From Proteiniclasticum sp043951855 (GTDB taxonomy: Bacteria > Bacillota > Clostridia > Clostridiales > Clostridiaceae): a stretch of 64,000 nucleotides of DNA. The position numbers and the translations under genes were made by a program. Under the pieces are notes generated by a model that was not told the origin of the DNA, made no database searches, and saw only the letters and a list, made by a program, of their open reading frames with translations. How positions within the stretch are numbered: position 1 is the first letter of the stretch; every line of letters begins with the position of its first letter. The DNA is taken from the NCBI RefSeq assembly GCF_043951855.1, contig NZ_JBINJW010000013.1:6461-70460 (forward strand), given 5' to 3'. Below, piece by piece: positions 60,884 through 64,000 of this stretch.

Positions 60884-61405
60884 ATGGAAGATAGAGAAAG
60901 AAATATACTGATAACAGAAGAGGAAATACGGGAAAAGGTCAAGGAGACAGGAGCACATATTTCAAAAGACTATGAAGGTAAAAAACTTTATGTATTATCT
61001 CTTCTGAGAGGTAGTTTCATATTCACTGCAGATCTTGTCAGAGCTATTGATGTGAACACGACAATCGGATTCATGACAACTTCTTCATATGGCCACAGCG
61101 AAACCACTCAAGGTTCCTGCAAAGTCGTGAATGATGTACCGGATAATATTGAAGGATACGATGTACTTATTGTTGATGATATTGTAGATACAGGAATCAC
61201 CATGGATTTCGTCGTGAATTATGTGAAGGAAAAAGGAGCTCGCAGCGTGAAGACCTGTACGCTTCTTGATAAACCATCCAGAAGAACCGTAGATATCAGA
61301 CCAGACTACTGCTGCTTCGAGATCGAAGATGTATTTGTCGTAGGATATGGCCTTAATTATGGAGATCATTACAGAAATGTACCCTATGTGTTCAACTGGA
61401 AATAG
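60884..61405 (+). CDS. hpt: Hypoxanthine phosphoribosyltransferase
   Basis: 173 residues from the ATG at 60884; a TTG one codon earlier is also open. PRPP loop VLIVDDIVDTGITMDFVVNY (about 93-112) and the LRGSFIFTADLVRAI region are intact; C-terminal VVGYGLNYGDHYRN. It salvages hypoxanthine and guanine to IMP/GMP, feeding gmk. Confidence 0.95.
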   Translation: MEDRERNILITEEEIREKVKETGAHISKDYEGKKLYVLSLLRGSFIFTADLVRAIDVNTTIGFMTTSSYGHSETTQGSCKVVNDVPDNIEGYDVLIVDDIVDTGITMDFVVNYVKEKGARSVKTCTLLDKPSRRTVDIRPDYCCFEIEDVFVVGYGLNYGDHYRNVPYVFNWK

Positions 61406-61464
61406 TGCTGTGGGTTCATTGATGAACCCGGAACAAAATATCATTGAATCTTAAGAGTTTAATA

Positions 61465-61496
61465 AAGATGCTCTACTACTAGGTAGGGCATCTTTT
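61465..61496 (+). terminator. Terminator after hpt
   Basis: Plus-strand hairpin AAGATGCTCTAC / GTAGGGCATCTT (one G-U pair) with TTTT tail. A second, tailless hairpin GGGTTCATTGATGAACCC lies at 61410-61427. Confidence 0.75.
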
Positions 61497-61497
61497 A

Positions 61498-61506
61498 TGC
61501 TATAAT
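61498..61506 (+). promoter_or_regulatory. Extended -10 promoter of the class A PBP gene
   Basis: TGCTATAAT: a TGn extension followed by consensus TATAAT (61501-61506); no -35 is visible because a terminator fills that place. Confidence 0.55.
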
Positions 61507-61539
61507 ACATAGAGTAAAAATTTTTACGGAGGTAAAAAG

Positions 61540-63900
61540 ATGATCCAAAAACCGAATACCAGAAAGAATGCAACAACGAATTCTTTCACTGTTTTTGCAA
61601 AATTTATGAAATTCTTTTTGATCGCATTAATCATCGCTACCATAGCTGGTAGTCTATATGTGGCAAAAATCGTATTAGAAATCGCAGAAGACGCCCCTGA
61701 GGTGAACGTCAGCCGTTTTCTGGCACTGAATGAACCCAGTATAGTTCTTGATAACGAAGGCAACCAGATGGACCTGATCCACACAGATGAAGTCCGTTTC
61801 CCGCTTGCCCTTGAAAATATGGGACAGAATATAGTCGACGCTTTCATCTCCATTGAGGATGAAAGATTCGAAAAACATAAAGGTGTGGATTACAGACGAA
61901 CCATCGGCGTCACCATTCGTGATATCGTCGGACAGGTCACTGGAAACAGAGACATGCAGGGTGGTTCCACCCTGACTCAGCAGATGATCAAGAACACCTT
62001 CCTCACGAGAGAACAGAAATACGAGCGTAAAATCAAGGAAATATTCATGGCACTTCATGCTGAAAAAATGCTGACAAAGGATCAGATTCTTGAAACCTAT
62101 CTGAACAGTGTTTTCCTTGGCGGCAGAGCCAATGGCGTGGAAGCCGCAGCAAGACAGTACTTCAATAAATCAGCCAATGAACTGAATGTTCTTGAAGCAG
62201 CATATATCGCAGGAACAACCCAGAGCCCAAGTAACTACTATGCTTTTTCACAGAGTTCCATGGCAAATCCGAGCAAGTACATCAATCGAACAAAACTTGT
62301 CTTGAATGCCATGCTGAAGAACGAAAAGATAACCGAACAGGAACATGAGCTGTACACCAGAACTCTTGATGAAACAGGAATACAGTTTTCCCAGACCAGT
62401 ATCGTATCGGATAAATACAACTATGAATACTTCACCAGACCCGTACTGGATCAGGTCAAAAGCGATCTGAAATCAGAAAAAGGATATACGGATGAAGAAA
62501 TCGAAGAACTCTTCGCCTACGGCGGACTTGTGATTCATTCCACCATGGACCGTGATGCCCAGGAATACGCCCAGTCTGTACTGGCTGATTATGAGAACAT
62601 CAAAGCAACCTATATCGATCCCCTGGCAGACCAGAATCGTATGACTGGTGAATACATCGCAGAAAGAAAAGAAGTGGAAGCCGCCTTTGCCGCTACGGAT
62701 TACAAGACAGGACAGGTCAAGGTGCTTATCGGTGGTAGAGATGACAGTACTTCAGCTACTGCAAACAGATCCTACTACTCCCCTACTTTCCAGCTCAGTT
62801 CTCTTAGACCCATCGGTTCCACCACAAAGCCCATCACAATCTATGGGCCTGCTCTGGAAACCGGTGCCATCACTTTGGGAACGCCCGCACTGGATAAACA
62901 GATCAGTAAACGAACAGAAGCAGATATCTTCAGAGAGCTTGATGCACCATCTAGCAGAACCGAATGGCCGAACAACGTCAACTTCAGATATACCGGTTAT
63001 ACTTCTGTCAGAAAGGCAATTGTGAATTCCTATAACACTGTTTCAGTGAGAACATTCCATTCACTGGGAAATGACAGAGTCAATATTGTAAGAAGCTTCG
63101 GAGAAAAATATGGTCTGATCTTTGCAGACACTGAGTTCATCGGTGCTGCCGGGTATGCCATGGGCGGAAACTATCAGTACGATCAGGATGGAGGCAATCC
63201 TCTCATCATGGCCGGTGCCTACGGTATGTTCGGAAACAGTGGTATATTCACAGAAAATATTCTCTACACAAAGGTTACCGATGGAGAAGGAAACATCATA
63301 CTGGAGAATATCCCTAAATCTGAGCAGATTCTTTCTGCACAGAATGCATACCTTCTCTATGATGTCATGAAAGATATCGTAAGAAACAATGTACCTGGTA
63401 CAAAACTGACATCGATGCCCATTGCGGGTAAGACAGGTACCGCAACAAATGATGACAATGAGCAGACAGACCTGTGGTTTGCAGGACTGTCACCTTACTA
63501 CTCAGCAGCCATCTGGTTCGGATCAGACAGACCTCTTCAGGTTCTGAACGGAGATTCAAATCGAGGCGCCAGCTCCTATGTGACGCAGTATGCCTTTGGT
63601 AAGATCATGGCTTATCTTAATGAAGGTCATGAAGTAAGAGACATCTCAAGACCTCAGGGTCTCACAACCGCTTCCTTCTGTATGGAATCCGGTGGTATAC
63701 CGAATGAACAGTGCTACATCGAAGGAACCGTATCTTCTGACCTGTTTGTAACAGGAACACAGCCAAGAACCGTATGCGATGTGCATACTTATGAAGCCCC
63801 TGTCATCGATCCGATTCCGGAAGAGCCGGAAGAACCTGCTGTTCCCGCTCCGCCTGCTAACAACGGCAACGGTAACAATGGCAATGGTAATGATGACTAA
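61540..63900 (+). CDS. Class A penicillin-binding protein (transglycosylase/transpeptidase)
   Basis: 786 residues. N-terminal membrane helix (about 22-44). Glycosyltransferase domain: SIEDERFEKHKGVDYRRT (catalytic Glu) and QGGSTLTQQMIKNTFL, then LETYLNSVFLGGRANGVEAAA. Transpeptidase: SxxK in PIGSTTKPITI, SxN in VNSYNTVSV, KTG in AGKTGTATND. The tail (PEEPEEPAVPAPPANNG, then Asn-Gly repeats) is low-complexity and probably spans the wall. SD ACGGAGGTAAAAAG. It makes and cross-links peptidoglycan outside the membrane. Confidence 0.95.
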   Translation: MIQKPNTRKNATTNSFTVFAKFMKFFLIALIIATIAGSLYVAKIVLEIAEDAPEVNVSRFLALNEPSIVLDNEGNQMDLIHTDEVRFPLALENMGQNIVDAFISIEDERFEKHKGVDYRRTIGVTIRDIVGQVTGNRDMQGGSTLTQQMIKNTFLTREQKYERKIKEIFMALHAEKMLTKDQILETYLNSVFLGGRANGVEAAARQYFNKSANELNVLEAAYIAGTTQSPSNYYAFSQSSMANPSKYINRTKLVLNAMLKNEKITEQEHELYTRTLDETGIQFSQTSIVSDKYNYEYFTRPVLDQVKSDLKSEKGYTDEEIEELFAYGGLVIHSTMDRDAQEYAQSVLADYENIKATYIDPLADQNRMTGEYIAERKEVEAAFAATDYKTGQVKVLIGGRDDSTSATANRSYYSPTFQLSSLRPIGSTTKPITIYGPALETGAITLGTPALDKQISKRTEADIFRELDAPSSRTEWPNNVNFRYTGYTSVRKAIVNSYNTVSVRTFHSLGNDRVNIVRSFGEKYGLIFADTEFIGAAGYAMGGNYQYDQDGGNPLIMAGAYGMFGNSGIFTENILYTKVTDGEGNIILENIPKSEQILSAQNAYLLYDVMKDIVRNNVPGTKLTSMPIAGKTGTATNDDNEQTDLWFAGLSPYYSAAIWFGSDRPLQVLNGDSNRGASSYVTQYAFGKIMAYLNEGHEVRDISRPQGLTTASFCMESGGIPNEQCYIEGTVSSDLFVTGTQPRTVCDVHTYEAPVIDPIPEEPEEPAVPAPPANNGNGNNGNGNDD

Positions 63901-63916
63901 GTAAAATTTCAACACG

Positions 63917-63957
63917 CAAACCCTTCTGCAGCAATCAGGACTGCAGAAGGGTTTTTC
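63917..63957 (+). terminator. Terminator after the class A PBP gene
   Basis: Plus-strand stem AAACCCTTCTGCAG / CTGCAGAAGGGTTT with a 9-base loop and TTTTTCT tail. The last 43 bases of the window beyond it hold nothing I recognise. Confidence 0.93.
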
Positions 63958-64000
63958 TATCCGAAGCATAAACAGGTTCAGCCCACGAGTGATTTTACTG

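Noticed and set aside
61410..61427. GGGTTCATTGATGAACCC after hpt as the main terminator
   Set aside because: The stem is good but there is no U-run; the second hairpin (61465-61496) has one.
1..64000. tRNA, rRNA or a prophage
   Set aside because: No cloverleaf, ribosomal RNA stretch, integrase, phage structural or lysis gene was recognised.

Overview
The window looks like core chromosome of a low- to mid-G+C Firmicute of the class Clostridia. Signs of this are the gmk-rpoZ-coaBC block with remA and yicC, a division cluster with DivIVA, SepF, YlmE, YlmH, sbp and DUF881 genes, YmfF/YmfH peptidases, RelA-APRT-SecDF linkage, and strong Shine-Dalgarno sites. A relative of Proteiniclasticum/Youngiibacter is possible, but that is a guess. 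Nearly everything from 1 to 60783 is on the minus strand; only hpt and a class A penicillin-binding protein (60884-63900) are on the plus strand.

Layout, left to right. 1-1157: an ECF sigma factor operon of SigY type (sigma, membrane regulator, zinc-ribbon membrane protein cut by the window edge). 1294-7981: pyrR, exoA, a THUMP rRNA methyltransferase, asparaginase, yicC, remA, gmk, rpoZ, coaBC. 8152-11322: aroB, aroF, lspA, rluD. 11416-23926: division and wall cluster (mraZ, rsmH, ftsL-like, FtsI-type PBP, murF, mraY, ftsW, divIB, DUF881, sbp, DUF881, ylmE, sepF, ylmH, divIVA). murE, murD, murG, ftsA and ftsZ are absent from it. 24224-31530: paired M16 peptidases, M3 oligopeptidase, DUF503, a CPBP-protease/cyclase fusion, ychF. 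31684-35067: two tandem Dps genes under a Fur-type operator, a cyclodeaminase-family gene and hutH. 35278-47133: aspS, hisS, hemZ, an MBL hydrolase, dtd, relA, apt, a degenerate RecJ-like gene, fused secDF, yajC. 47243-51063: tgt, queA, ruvB, ruvA, with a decayed IS605-type TnpB element directly upstream of ruvA (51105 to about 52200). 52324-60783: small membrane protein, psuG, psuK, a frameshifted zinc-ribbon membrane gene, ZIP transporter, yebC, yigZ, a nucleotidyltransferase, hflX. 60884-63900: hpt and PBP1.

Most genes are housekeeping. The best candidates for undescribed biology are: (1) a JAMM/RadC-like metalloprotease signature in the N-terminal extension of the ribosome-splitting GTPase HflX; (2) a short RecJ-like protein that occupies the recJ locus but has lost every DHH catalytic motif; (3) a single protein joining a CPBP (CAAX-type) membrane protease to a kynurenine-formamidase-like cyclase; (4) the relic TnpB with a recognisable omega-RNA scaffold next to ruvA. 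Regulatory highlights are three MraZ boxes at mraZ, a -35 element buried in the preceding terminator, a Fur box at the dps pair, a 5'-end hairpin on the relA transcript and a palindrome at the psuK promoter. All calls come from reading the sequence; no database search was run.
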